Positions 8,372 to 16,820 of a DNA stretch of 61,017 bases are shown here, in pieces. Source of the stretch: Rhodoferax sp. (GTDB lineage Bacteria; Pseudomonadota; Gammaproteobacteria; Burkholderiales; Burkholderiaceae_C); assembly GCF_010365055.1 (NCBI RefSeq), contig NZ_JAAFHA010000013.1, forward strand, positions 1-61,017, written 5' to 3'. Each line of letters starts with the position of its first letter. The stretch's first letter is position 1. The notes under the pieces were generated by a model, which was not told where the DNA came from, searched no databases, and worked only from the letters and a program-made list of their open reading frames with translations. A program made the position numbers and the translations under genes.

Positions 8372-8500
8372 CTACTTACCCAGAAGAACCATCTTGACCA
8401 TGAACCCAACAAAGACAGCGACTGCCACCGATGCCAGGATCAGTCCCGTCTTCAGGTTGGATTTTTTTTGCTCGGGTGTCATCGCGTTTCCAATCTTCAT
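8372..8500 (-). CDS. cytochrome oxidase small assembly protein (42 aa)
   Basis: A 43-codon frame fills the gap between ctaD and ctaG: ATG at 8500, TAG at 8372-8374. The product begins MKIGNAMTPEQKKSNLKTG and ends in one hydrophobic helix (LILASVAVAVFVGFMV) and a basic tail. Its end is 4 bases from ctaG and its start lies 3 bases after the ctaD stop. I recognise this pattern, a short Glu/Lys-rich head plus one helix, from the same place in other betaproteobacterial oxidase clusters. The role is presumed to be assembly; no direct function is known to me. Confidence 0.85.
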   Translation of the reverse strand: MKIGNAMTPEQKKSNLKTGLILASVAVAVFVGFMVKMVLLGK

Positions 8501-8503
8501 CGA

Positions 8504-10123
8504 CTAGGCAATGACCCGGGTGGCTGTGGCGTCGAGCTTCGGCGGCGTCTCAAAGGTGTGGAACGGTGCTGGCGAAGGCACTTCCCATTCCAGGCCTTCA
8601 GCGCCTTCCCAAGGCCTTTGCGGGGCTTTTTGGCCCTTGCCCATCATCGTCGGAATCACGATGAAGAACAGGAAGAAAACCTGGGCAAAGCCAAAGAAGA
8701 AACCACCCACCGAAGCCAGGGCGTTGAAATCGGCAAATTGCATCGGGTAGTCGGCGTAGCGACGCGGCATACCCGCCAAGCCCAGAAAGTGCATCGGAAA
8801 GAAAGTGACGTTGAACGCAATCAGCGACCACCAGAAGTGGATCTTGCCGCGTGTTTCGCTGTACATGACACCGGTCCACTTCGGTGACCAGTAGTAATAG
8901 CCGGCAAACATGGCAAACAGGGAACCGGCCACCAGCACATAGTGAAAGTGGGCCACCACGTAATAGGTATCCTGCACCTGGATGTCAATCGGGGCCATGG
9001 CCAGAATCAGGCCGGTAAAGCCGCCCATGGTGAACACGAAGATGAAGCCCACCGCAAACAGCATCGGGGTCTCAAAGGTCATGGAACCCCGCCACATCGT
9101 GGCCACCCAGTTGAAAATCTTCACGGCCGTCGGCACCGCCACCAACATGGTGGCGTACATGAAGAACAACTGGCCGGTCACCGGCATGCCGGTGGAGAAC
9201 ATGTGGTGACCCCACACAATGAATGACAGGATCGCGATACTGGAGGTGGCATACACCATGGACGCGTAGCCAAACAACTTTTTGCGCGCAAATGCCGGCA
9301 CGATCTGGCTGATGATGCCGAAGGCTGGCAAGATCATGATGTAGACCTCCGGGTGACCGAAAAACCAGAAGATGTGCTGGTACATCACCGGGTCACCGCC
9401 ACCCGCCGGGTTGAAAAAACTGGTGCCGAAATGACGATCGGTCAAGGTCATGGTGATGGCCCCGGCCAGCACCGGCATCACGGCGATCAGCAAATACGCG
9501 GTAATCAGCCAAGTCCACGAGAACATCGGCATTTTCATCAGGGTCATGCCCGGCGCGCGCATGTTGAGCACGGTGACGATGATGTTGATCGAGCCCATGA
9601 TGGAGCTCGCACCCAGCAGGTGCATGGCAAAAATACCGGCGTCCATGCTCGGACCCATTTGCAGTGTCAATGGCGCGTACAGGGTCCAGCCGGCGGCGGG
9701 TGCACCGCCCGGCATAAAGAACGATCCGACCAGCATCAGGGCGGCCGGAATCATCAGCCAGAAGCTGAAGTTGTTCATGCGGGCAAAGGCCATGTCCGAG
9801 GCGCCAATTTGCAGCGGAATCATCCAGTTGGCGAAGCCGACAAAGCCCGGCATGATGGCGCCAAACACCATGATGATGCCGTGCATGGTGGTGAGCTGAT
9901 TGAACAATTCAGGATTCACCAATTGCAGGCCCGGCTGAAACAACTCAGCCCGGATCATCAGGGCCAGCACACCGCCGATCATCAGCATGGTCAAGCTGAA
10001 CATCATGTACAAAGTACCAATGTCCTTGTGGTTGGTCGCGTAAACCCAGCGGCGCCAGCCTGCCGGTGCGTGGCTGTGGTGGTCATGCTCAACGTGGTCG
10101 TGGTGGTCTAGAACGGCACTCAT
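8504..10123 (-). CDS. ctaD: cytochrome c oxidase subunit I (aa3-type)
   Basis: Catalytic heme-copper subunit of 539 residues and twelve helices. Family marks: low-spin heme His in the TTMHGIIMVFGA segment, the CuB/His-Tyr segment GHPEVYIMILPAFG, the HH pair of GHHMF, and the heme ligands in VVAHFHYVL. The HPEVY and D-channel-type segments place it among A-type, proton-pumping oxidases. The N-terminus has a His-rich stretch (HHDHVEHDHHSHA), which could bind metal. It follows ctaC by 39 bases. Confidence 0.97.
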   Translation of the reverse strand: MSAVLDHHDHVEHDHHSHAPAGWRRWVYATNHKDIGTLYMMFSLTMLMIGGVLALMIRAELFQPGLQLVNPELFNQLTTMHGIIMVFGAIMPGFVGFANWMIPLQIGASDMAFARMNNFSFWLMIPAALMLVGSFFMPGGAPAAGWTLYAPLTLQMGPSMDAGIFAMHLLGASSIMGSINIIVTVLNMRAPGMTLMKMPMFSWTWLITAYLLIAVMPVLAGAITMTLTDRHFGTSFFNPAGGGDPVMYQHIFWFFGHPEVYIMILPAFGIISQIVPAFARKKLFGYASMVYATSSIAILSFIVWGHHMFSTGMPVTGQLFFMYATMLVAVPTAVKIFNWVATMWRGSMTFETPMLFAVGFIFVFTMGGFTGLILAMAPIDIQVQDTYYVVAHFHYVLVAGSLFAMFAGYYYWSPKWTGVMYSETRGKIHFWWSLIAFNVTFFPMHFLGLAGMPRRYADYPMQFADFNALASVGGFFFGFAQVFFLFFIVIPTMMGKGQKAPQRPWEGAEGLEWEVPSPAPFHTFETPPKLDATATRVIA

Positions 10124-10162
10124 GCTGATTTCCTTCTCGATACTTGTTTTAAGTGGCGCCGT

Positions 10163-11371
10163 TTACTTGCGTGCCGCCGTCACATCCGACGGTTGCACCA
10201 TTTGGCCAGTCTTGTTGGACCAGTTGTTCTTGGTGTACGTAATGACAGCGGCAATCTCGGCGTCGCTCAGTTGCTTCCAGGCCGGCATCACATTGGGCGT
10301 TCCGTCGGGCAGCACCACCGTGCGGCCATTGAGCAGCACGGTAAGTTGCTGACTCTTGTCGGCATCCAGCACCACAGCGGAGCCATCAAGCGCCTTGATT
10401 GGACCGGCACCTTTGCCATTGGCCTGATGGCAGGCGGCGCAGTTGGCAGCGTAGACTTTTTCACCGCGGGCAAACAACTCTTCTGCCGTCCAGACTTTGG
10501 TGGGGTCGTCGGCCAGCGCGGCCAACTTCTTCATTTCTTCATTGACCCACAGGGTGTAATCCTGGGCTGACACCACCTTCACATGGATCGGCATGTAGGC
10601 GTGCTCCTTCCCACACAACTCAACACACTGGCCGTGATAGTCGCCGATTTTTTCAGCCCGAAACCAGGTGTCGCGCACAAAGCCAGGAATCGCATCCTGC
10701 TTGATGCCAAACGAAGGGATCATGAAGGAGTGAATGACGTCGTTGGCAGTGGTGATGATGCGAATTTTCTTGTTGACGGGAACGACCATCGGGTGATCGA
10801 CCTTCAGCAGGTAATCGTCCACCTGTTCACCCGCATTGGGGCCGCCATTATTTGACATTTCGCGCTGCGTTGGATCAAGCGCGGAGAGAAAGCCAATGCC
10901 CTCGCCTTCGCCCTTGAGGTAATCGTAGCCCCACTTCCATTGCATGCCGGTGACCTTGATGGTGAGGTCGGCATTGGTGGTGTCTTTCATGGCCACCACC
11001 ACTTTGGTGGCGGGCAGCGCCATCAAGATCACGATGACAAATGGCACGATCGTCCAGATGATTTCAACGGTGACCGATTCATGGAAATTGGCTGATTTGT
11101 GTCCGACCGACTTGCGGTGTTTCCAGATGGAATAGAACATGACCGCGAACACCGCCACAAATATGGCGGTGGAAAGTATCAGCATGAACCAGTGCAGCCA
11201 AGCCTGTTCTTCGGCAATTTTGGTCACCGCCGGGTGCAAATTGAGTTGCCGCACGGCTGGACCGCCCGGCAAGTCGCTGACAGCCTGCGCCGCCGTGAAA
11301 GCGACCGTACCCGCCCAGGCACTTGCGACCAACAGGGTAGCCGCCAATCCATTAAAAATGCGCTTGATCAT
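10163..11371 (-). CDS. ctaC: cytochrome c oxidase subunit II with fused cytochrome c domain
   Basis: Subunit II of 402 residues, receiving electrons from cytochrome c. Order: signal peptide, two transmembrane helices, cupredoxin domain with the CuA ligands (HSFMIPSFG and CVELCGKEHAYM), then a C-terminal cytochrome c domain with CAACH and a distal Met in MPAWKQLSDAE. This makes it a caa3-like subunit II. The ATG at 11371 (MIKRIF) gives a proper signal peptide; the frame stays open to 11422. First gene of the oxidase operon, with its promoter presumably in 11372-11515. Confidence 0.96.
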   Translation of the reverse strand: MIKRIFNGLAATLLVASAWAGTVAFTAAQAVSDLPGGPAVRQLNLHPAVTKIAEEQAWLHWFMLILSTAIFVAVFAVMFYSIWKHRKSVGHKSANFHESVTVEIIWTIVPFVIVILMALPATKVVVAMKDTTNADLTIKVTGMQWKWGYDYLKGEGEGIGFLSALDPTQREMSNNGGPNAGEQVDDYLLKVDHPMVVPVNKKIRIITTANDVIHSFMIPSFGIKQDAIPGFVRDTWFRAEKIGDYHGQCVELCGKEHAYMPIHVKVVSAQDYTLWVNEEMKKLAALADDPTKVWTAEELFARGEKVYAANCAACHQANGKGAGPIKALDGSAVVLDADKSQQLTVLLNGRTVVLPDGTPNVMPAWKQLSDAEIAAVITYTKNNWSNKTGQMVQPSDVTAARK

Positions 11372-11515
11372 GTTCACTTTTTTATTGCCTCGAAATTGCC
11401 TGATCGACACCAACATCGCCAACGATCACCGGTTGTCCCCAGTCAGCGCCACCCCATTGCGTTCGAGATTGTAATTCACACTTTTTTGCACTCAGCGTCT
11501 TGTCAAGCCCTTTTC

Positions 11516-12403
11516 TCAAGGATTTCTGGAAAAACTTTTGCGCTGGTGCAAGGTTTCACGCATTTGAGCTAGAGAAAGCACGGTTTCAGCGCGCACCGTC
11601 AAACGCGGCGCCGGCTTGAAGGCGTGTCCATATATCACCTCGAAGGTCAGTTGCAGCGGCGCGCGCGCCAGTTCCCGATGCAATTGCTCACGCCACTTCC
11701 GACCCCGCAGGCCTGGGAATCGCAGCGGCTGCAAATTGCGCCCCAGGCCACGCAACTCCTGCAACAGGCGGTGGGGCGACTCAAAGGTCAAGGTGATGCG
11801 CTCCATGTCCATCACCGGCTCAGCAAAACCAGCCGCACCCAGCATGTCGCCCCAATCATGCATATCGGTGAACTCGTGCGAGGGCGCCGGCCAGCCCAAG
11901 GACTGATAAAGGGCACGCAACTCCTGCAAGGTATCGGGGCCCAGACAGGAAAACATCAGGAACCCATCCACGGCCAGCGCCCGGTGCCATTGCGCCATCA
12001 GGGCTTGCGGATCGGGCGCCATATGCAGCGTCATATTGGCCCACAACATTTGCACCGCGCCCTCGCCGGGCATCGCGTACTGCGTTGCAGCGGCGCTCCA
12101 GCGGGTCGGCTTCCACCACGGTTTTGCTATTTTTTTTGCAGCGTACTGTGCACTTTCCTTGAGGGCTTCAGCGACATAACACTCAGCAGAGGGATAGCGC
12201 TGCGCCAACAGCGCATGCGCCTGCAAGCCACCACGCACGGGCGCCCAATGGGCCCAATGGGTGGGCTGGCACTTGATCCAGTCGAGCCGCTCCTGCATGC
12301 GCCGCGCGACCTCCTCGTGCAGCCACGGCGACGGCGCGGGCGGCATCTGTTGCCAGCGCTGGGCCGCTTGAGGATCAATGGTGGGGGGTCGTTGAGTGGA
12401 CAT
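11516..12403 (-). CDS. BioC-like SAM-dependent methyltransferase
   Basis: Class I methyltransferase-like protein of 295 residues starting MSTQRPPTIDPQAAQRW. The second half has the usual features (MLWANMTLHMAPDPQALMAQWHRAL, FLMFSCLGPDTLQELR) of malonyl-ACP O-methyltransferase (BioC) relatives. The SAM-binding glycine loop of the first half is poorly conserved. A segment at about residues 77-93 (EALKESAQYAAKKIAK) corresponds to a copy of the dispersed repeat (12126-12173) and looks like an in-frame insertion. Divergent from comF. Whether it still methylates is open. Confidence 0.7.
   Translation of the reverse strand: MSTQRPPTIDPQAAQRWQQMPPAPSPWLHEEVARRMQERLDWIKCQPTHWAHWAPVRGGLQAHALLAQRYPSAECYVAEALKESAQYAAKKIAKPWWKPTRWSAAATQYAMPGEGAVQMLWANMTLHMAPDPQALMAQWHRALAVDGFLMFSCLGPDTLQELRALYQSLGWPAPSHEFTDMHDWGDMLGAAGFAEPVMDMERITLTFESPHRLLQELRGLGRNLQPLRFPGLRGRKWREQLHRELARAPLQLTFEVIYGHAFKPAPRLTVRAETVLSLAQMRETLHQRKSFSRNP
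12126..12173 (+). repeat. copy I of the dispersed repeat, inside the methyltransferase gene
   Basis: On the plus strand this reads GCTAT, a T-run, GCAGC, a spacer, then TTGAGGGCTTCAGCG, aligning base for base in length (48) with copy F. It lies antisense to the methyltransferase frame, which stays open through it. The match is weaker than in the other copies. Confidence 0.45.
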
Positions 12404-12443
12404 AAGACAGGCAGTAATAGAGTCGCCAGAGTATATTGACTCC

Positions 12444-13148
12444 ATGTTTTCCAGCTTGCTCACCGGGGCGTCCCGGGTCTTCAATCTGCTGCCCAGCCAA
12501 TGCCGGGTCTGCCATGCCTGGCCCGCGCAGCCGATCTGCGAAGCCTGTGTGAGTCGCTTCGCTCAGCCGCAACCGCGGTGCGAGACCTGTGCGCTACCGG
12601 TACCGTCGCAGGTCCGTCGCTGCGGCGCTTGTGTCACCGGCCCGCCACCACTGGACGCCTGCCTGGCGGCAGTGGCCTATGCTTTTCCCTGGTCGGACTT
12701 GATCGTCGACTACAAATTTCACGACCATCCCGGCCTGGCCCATGCTTTCGCCCTGTTGCTGCGCAGCATACCCTGGGTGGAACCGGCCCTGGACGCGGCC
12801 GACTTCGTGCTGCCCATGCCCCTGTCAAGCCAACGCCTGCAAACGCGCGGCTTCAACCAGGCCCTGATGCTGGCGCACCGTCTCGCGCCGAACAAGACCG
12901 ACCGTCGCCTGTTGCTGCGCATCAAGGACACGCCGGCGCAGAGCACGCTCAAACGCCCCGGGCGACTGGACAGCCTGAAGGACGCGTTTGCCGTCGATCC
13001 GTTGCGGATCCCGCAACTCAAGGGCACGCGCGTGGTGCTGGTGGACGATGTGATGACCAGTGGCGCCTCGCTCTCCTGCGCGGCGCGGGCACTGCGGGCA
13101 GCGGGTGCTGCGCACATCACGGGCCTGGTGATTGCGCGCACCGAATAA
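12444..13148 (+). CDS. comF: ComF family protein
   Basis: Phosphoribosyltransferase-fold protein of 234 residues related to competence protein ComF/GntX. The N-terminal zinc-ribbon Cys pairs are visible (CRVCHAWPAQPICEAC; CETC; CGAC), and the C-terminal PRPP loop is VVLVDDVMTSGAS. ComF is thought to help single-stranded DNA uptake or DNA metabolism; the biochemical role is not settled. It starts 40 bases from the divergent methyltransferase and lies 9 bases before trmL. Confidence 0.88.
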   Translation: MFSSLLTGASRVFNLLPSQCRVCHAWPAQPICEACVSRFAQPQPRCETCALPVPSQVRRCGACVTGPPPLDACLAAVAYAFPWSDLIVDYKFHDHPGLAHAFALLLRSIPWVEPALDAADFVLPMPLSSQRLQTRGFNQALMLAHRLAPNKTDRRLLLRIKDTPAQSTLKRPGRLDSLKDAFAVDPLRIPQLKGTRVVLVDDVMTSGASLSCAARALRAAGAAHITGLVIARTE

Positions 13149-13157
13149 CATCACCCC

Positions 13158-13643
13158 ATGTTTCATATCGTTCTGGTCGAACCCGAGATCCCCCCCAACA
13201 CCGGCAACATCATTCGCCTGTCGGCCAACACCGGCTGCACCTTGCACCTGATCGAGCCACTCGGCTTCTCGATGGACGACAAGCACATGCGCCGCGCCGG
13301 ACTGGATTACCACGAGTACGCCACGCTCAAACGCCACGCCAACTGGCAGAGTTTTCTGGCGAGCGAGCAGCCCCCACCCGAGCGGCTGTTTGCCCTGACC
13401 ACCCGCGCCAGCCGCAGTGTCTATGAGGCGCAATTTTCGCCGGGTGACTGGCTGGTGTTCGGGTCTGAAACCAAGGGTCTGAGTGACGCTGTGCGCCAAT
13501 CATTTACCCCCGCTCAGTGCCTGAAGCTGCCCATGATCGAAGGTCAGCGCAGCCTGAATTTGTCAAATGCCGTGGCGGTCACCGTGTTTGAAGCCTGGCG
13601 CCAGAGCGCCTTTGGCGCTTCACGGGTAGTGCCGCGCCAATGA
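13158..13643 (+). CDS. trmL: tRNA (cytidine(34)-2'-O)-methyltransferase
   Basis: SPOUT-fold methyltransferase of 161 residues that modifies the wobble base of tRNA-Leu isoacceptors. Family segments: VEPEIPPNTGNIIRL at the start, FGSETKGLS, and the knot region MIEGQRSLNLSNAVAVTVFEAWRQ (shown here only as a region). The length is typical. Follows comF closely and overlaps the 3' end of the convergent MaoC gene by 24 bases. Confidence 0.93.
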   Translation: MFHIVLVEPEIPPNTGNIIRLSANTGCTLHLIEPLGFSMDDKHMRRAGLDYHEYATLKRHANWQSFLASEQPPPERLFALTTRASRSVYEAQFSPGDWLVFGSETKGLSDAVRQSFTPAQCLKLPMIEGQRSLNLSNAVAVTVFEAWRQSAFGASRVVPRQ

Positions 13644-14075
13644 CTCGGCCACGCACACCGGCTTGAGCGTACCCTCACGCTCGATCGCCACCTGCCAGGT
13701 CATTTGGACGCCGCCCTGATCAATCGGCTCACTGCTGAGCAATGTCATGCGGGCGCGCAGGCGACTCCCCACCGGCACTGGCGCTGTAAAGCGAACCTTG
13801 TTCAGCCCATAATTCACACTGAGACGGGTTTGCACAATGCGCAAGGACGACTCAAAGAACCGCGGAATCAGCGCCAGGGTCAAAAAACCGTGCGCGATGG
13901 TGCCGCCAAAGGGTCCCGTCTTGGCCTTCTCGACGTCCACATGGATCCACTGGTGATCGCCGGTGGCCTGCGCGAACTGGTTCACCTGTTCCTGCGTAAT
14001 GGTGATCCAGTCGCTGATGGCCACTTCCTGGCCGGTCAGCTTTGAGATTTCGGAGAGAGTTTGAAATGTTTTCAT
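13620..14075 (-). CDS. MaoC family (R)-hydratase
   Basis: Hotdog-fold hydratase of 151 residues of the MaoC/PhaJ type. The catalytic Asp/His segment ATGDHQWIHVD is present near residue 45, followed by FGGTIAHGFLTLALIP. Such enzymes hydrate trans-2-enoyl-CoA to (R)-3-hydroxyacyl-CoA; the substrate cannot be told from sequence. The ATG at 14075 is preferred over the TTG-type extension to 14096. Its 3' end overlaps trmL. Confidence 0.85.
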   Translation of the reverse strand: MKTFQTLSEISKLTGQEVAISDWITITQEQVNQFAQATGDHQWIHVDVEKAKTGPFGGTIAHGFLTLALIPRFFESSLRIVQTRLSVNYGLNKVRFTAPVPVGSRLRARMTLLSSEPIDQGGVQMTWQVAIEREGTLKPVCVAESLARHYP

Positions 14076-14118
14076 GGCGACACTGTAACGATCCACTGAT
14101 GAGCGACTTGTCAGCTGC

Positions 14119-14907
14119 GTGACAAATATGACTCATAGCCTCAGCCCCCGCTTCAGCCGCTGCCCCAAGTGCGGCCATCAGCCCTTGCCACAAGACCAGA
14201 CGCTGCCCGCGGGTTGTCCGCGCTGCGGCGTGATCCTTGCCAAAGTGGGGCAAACGGTGCGTCGGCCTGTGCCCAGGCCACGTGATGCACCCGCTTGGCC
14301 CGACACCGCCGCCGATTGGATGGAGCCGCTCACCCAGATGCCGGGCCCGTTTGACGCCATGCACTTTTGGAGCCGGGTGGCGCTGCTGGCCGCACTGGCG
14401 CTGTGGAGCTGGGTATTGATTACGCTGGATTGGCGCACGGGTGAATTCATGGACTCCTTCCTCCACCGGCCTTTGCTGGTGTTCCACGAAGCGGGCCACG
14501 TGATTTTCATGGCGTTTGGCGAGTGGTTCACCGTGCTGGGCGGCACCTTGGGCCAGTTGCTCATGCCGCTGATCATGGCGGGCGCGCTGCTGTTCAAAAA
14601 CCGCGACCCCTTTGGCGCCTCGGTTGGCCTGTGGTTTTTGGGCGTGTCGCTGCTCGACGTTGCCCCCTATATCTATGACGCGCTGGTGCCGCAACTCATG
14701 CTGCTGTCAGGCCGCACCGGCGAGGCTGGCGGCCACGACTGGATTTACCTCTTGAGCAGCCTGGGGCTGCTGGCCAAAGCGCACCTGCTGGGGAACCTGA
14801 CCCACAAGCTCGGCGCCCTGGTGATGCTGCTGGCGCTGGGCTGGGGCGCGCGGCTGCTCGCAAAGCAGCACGCGAGGGTGCAGGACCGAGCGCTGCAGCA
14901 AGACTAA
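14119..14907 (+). CDS. membrane protein with zinc ribbon and HEAGH motif
   Basis: Protein of 262 residues I cannot assign to a named family. Near the N-terminus a zinc-ribbon-like pair (CPKCGHQPLPQDQ...CPRCG) is followed by about five hydrophobic helices. A HEAGHV motif at about residue 120, at the start of a membrane helix (VFHEAGHVIFMAFGEW), looks like the HExxH of membrane zinc proteases such as M50. A possible second ligand region is NLTHKLG near the C-terminus; an NPDG-type motif is not seen. Start could also be the ATG at 14128-14130 region (MTHS). Confidence 0.65.
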   Translation: MTNMTHSLSPRFSRCPKCGHQPLPQDQTLPAGCPRCGVILAKVGQTVRRPVPRPRDAPAWPDTAADWMEPLTQMPGPFDAMHFWSRVALLAALALWSWVLITLDWRTGEFMDSFLHRPLLVFHEAGHVIFMAFGEWFTVLGGTLGQLLMPLIMAGALLFKNRDPFGASVGLWFLGVSLLDVAPYIYDALVPQLMLLSGRTGEAGGHDWIYLLSSLGLLAKAHLLGNLTHKLGALVMLLALGWGARLLAKQHARVQDRALQQD

Positions 14908-14922
14908 TAATTTATGACAAAA

Positions 14923-14972
14923 CGGGCTGCAGCCCCCGTTCAATAAGGACATATCGCTACCTATTAAGTAGC
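14923..14972 (-). repeat. copy E of the dispersed repeat
   Basis: Read on the minus strand: GCTACTTAATAGGTAGCG, a spacer, then TTGAACGGGGGCTGCAGCC. It lies in the convergent gap between the HEAGH gene and the esterase. Both halves are short inverted repeats (GCTAC/GTAGC and GGGCTGCAGCCC), so it may also act as a weak transcript end. Confidence 0.75.
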
Positions 14973-15038
14973 ATTTCTGAAAGCCAATGGATTGAAATCG
15001 GCTCCAAAAATCATGCGGTGACCCGATTCGGGTCCGGC

Positions 15039-15710
15039 TTATTGACCCAGCACGTCGGCCAGGAAAAGCGAGATATCGGCGACCTCACGCGGATGGACGC
15101 TGTGGGGCATCGGGTAGCTGTGCCACTGCACCGGGTAACCCAGGCCGACCAGCAGATCGCGCGAAGCCTCACCCCGAGCCGGTGCCACCACCGGGTCCTG
15201 GCTGCCGTGCGCCATGAAGATGGGCGTGCAGGCATTGGCCGCGCTGCGCTCGCTGGCAAAGGTGTCGGCCAGCGGCAAGTAGCCCGACAGCCCCATGATG
15301 CCGGCCAGCCGTTGCTTGAAACGCAGACCCGTGTGCAGCGCCATGGCGCTGCCCTGCGAGAAGCCTGCCAGCACGATGCGCTGGTAAGGGATGCCACGTG
15401 CCGCCTCGTGGTCGATCAAAGCGGCAATGGCCAGCGCGGATTTCTGGATGCCGGCCACGTCCTGACGGCTCACCAGATCGGTGCCGCGTATGTCATACCA
15501 GGCCGGCATGACATAGCCGCCGTTAAGCGTGACCGGCATGCTGGGCGCATGCGGAAAGACAAAGCGGATCGGTGGGCAGGCGCGCAAGTCCAGCTCGGGC
15601 ACCAGCGCGGCAAAGTCGTTGCCATCGGCGCCCAGGCCGTGCAGCCAGATGACGGCCGCCGTGGGCTCTGGGTCGGATTCAATTTCGATGCGGTCAAGAA
15701 GGTTAGCCAT
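15039..15710 (-). CDS. alpha/beta hydrolase, carboxylesterase/phospholipase family
   Basis: Serine esterase of 223 residues (Abhydrolase_2). The oxyanion segment is VIWLHGLGADGNDF, the nucleophile elbow GFSQGSAMAL, the acid HGSQDPVVAP and the catalytic His YPMPHSVHP. The family hydrolyses short-chain esters, lysophospholipids or thioesters; the substrate is unknown here. It starts 2 bases downstream of the diguanylate cyclase stop, so the two are likely cotranscribed. Confidence 0.9.
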   Translation of the reverse strand: MANLLDRIEIESDPEPTAAVIWLHGLGADGNDFAALVPELDLRACPPIRFVFPHAPSMPVTLNGGYVMPAWYDIRGTDLVSRQDVAGIQKSALAIAALIDHEAARGIPYQRIVLAGFSQGSAMALHTGLRFKQRLAGIMGLSGYLPLADTFASERSAANACTPIFMAHGSQDPVVAPARGEASRDLLVGLGYPVQWHSYPMPHSVHPREVADISLFLADVLGQ

Positions 15711-15712
15711 AT

Positions 15713-16744
15713 TCAGAATAATTCCATATCGCCAACGTTGGCGGCCTGCTCAACCAGCGCACCGCTGGCAATCAGGGCGGCATGGCTGCACACCTGGTTG
15801 CGACCATGCGCCTTGGCATAGTAAACCGCCTTGTCGGCGCGCTCGAAGGCACCACTGGGCGTATCACCGGTTTTTATTTCAGAAAATCCGATGCTGATGG
15901 TGATGTTGCCAACCTGCGGAAACAGGTGGTTCTCGGTGTTGGTTCTCAGTCGCTCCAACGCGCCAGCGGCCTCAGCCTCGCCGTTGCAGCGCATCAACAC
16001 CACAAACTCTTCACCACCAAAACGGTAAAGTTGGTCGTGAAAACGAAAACTGACACGCATCAGGCGTGCCAGCAACAGCAGCACTTCGTCGCCGATAAGG
16101 TGCCCGAAGTTGTCATTGACTCGTTTGAAATGGTCGATGTCAATCATCGCCAGCCAGAAGCTGCCGCTGCATGAGGTGTCGCGCCGCTGGTCGGGCGCGC
16201 AATCGACGGCAACTTGTTGCGCCAGGGTGGCTTTGTAAAAGGCGCCATCAAAGGTCTTGCGATTGAGCAGTTCAGTCAGTGCATCGCGCTCGCCATAGTC
16301 AAGCAGGCTTTGAAAATTGAGGTACAGGCGCAACACGCCAGTGACCAGTCGGTGCGCCTCCTCAGACAGCGGCTCTTGGCTCACGATCTCAAGCACGCCG
16401 ATCGCCCCGGGGTTGCTGGTCGCCGGAAATACCGTGATGCCGGGATATTGTCCTGACCGCACCACTTGCTTGTCAGCGCCGGCCTGCTGGCGCAACGGGT
16501 GTTCGGCCAGACGTGGCAGGGCGAGCAAATCGGACCACGCCGAGTCAGCGGTCGGCACCGGCTCACCCGCCTTGATCTGAGCGGTAGTCAGCCAGCGCTC
16601 GTTGCCGGTTTCACCAACAGCGCGGTAGATCGCTACTGTCTTCGGCTGTAGCAAATCATTGATGGCAGTCACCAGGGCCAGATCGAGCGCATCCCGGTCC
16701 CGAAGGCCGGTCAGGTCGGCTAGCCTATCGACGAGTTGTGACAT
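15713..16744 (-). CDS. diguanylate cyclase (GGDEF domain)
   Basis: Protein of 343 residues. The C-terminal half is a GGDEF domain with the active-site variant GGEEF in RFGGEEFVVLMRC, and the conserved DIDHFKRVNDNFGH segment. The N-terminal half (to about 160) resembles a GAF-type sensor without a clear membrane helix, so the enzyme is likely cytoplasmic. An allosteric I-site RxxD is not evident. It makes cyclic di-GMP. Upstream gap to ftsY is short; ftsY and this gene may share a transcript. Confidence 0.9.
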   Translation of the reverse strand: MSQLVDRLADLTGLRDRDALDLALVTAINDLLQPKTVAIYRAVGETGNERWLTTAQIKAGEPVPTADSAWSDLLALPRLAEHPLRQQAGADKQVVRSGQYPGITVFPATSNPGAIGVLEIVSQEPLSEEAHRLVTGVLRLYLNFQSLLDYGERDALTELLNRKTFDGAFYKATLAQQVAVDCAPDQRRDTSCSGSFWLAMIDIDHFKRVNDNFGHLIGDEVLLLLARLMRVSFRFHDQLYRFGGEEFVVLMRCNGEAEAAGALERLRTNTENHLFPQVGNITISIGFSEIKTGDTPSGAFERADKAVYYAKAHGRNQVCSHAALIASGALVEQAANVGDMELF

Positions 16745-16820
16745 GCGCGTAGTTTAGTTGGTTGAAGCATTCCACCTAGATGGTTACTTCTGATGCCGAA
16801 ATGGCAACAAGTCGATGCCG

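Noticed and set aside
9353..10111. Plus-strand frame opposite ctaD
   Set aside because: His/Gly/Gln-rich shadow of the subunit I gene with no ribosome site.
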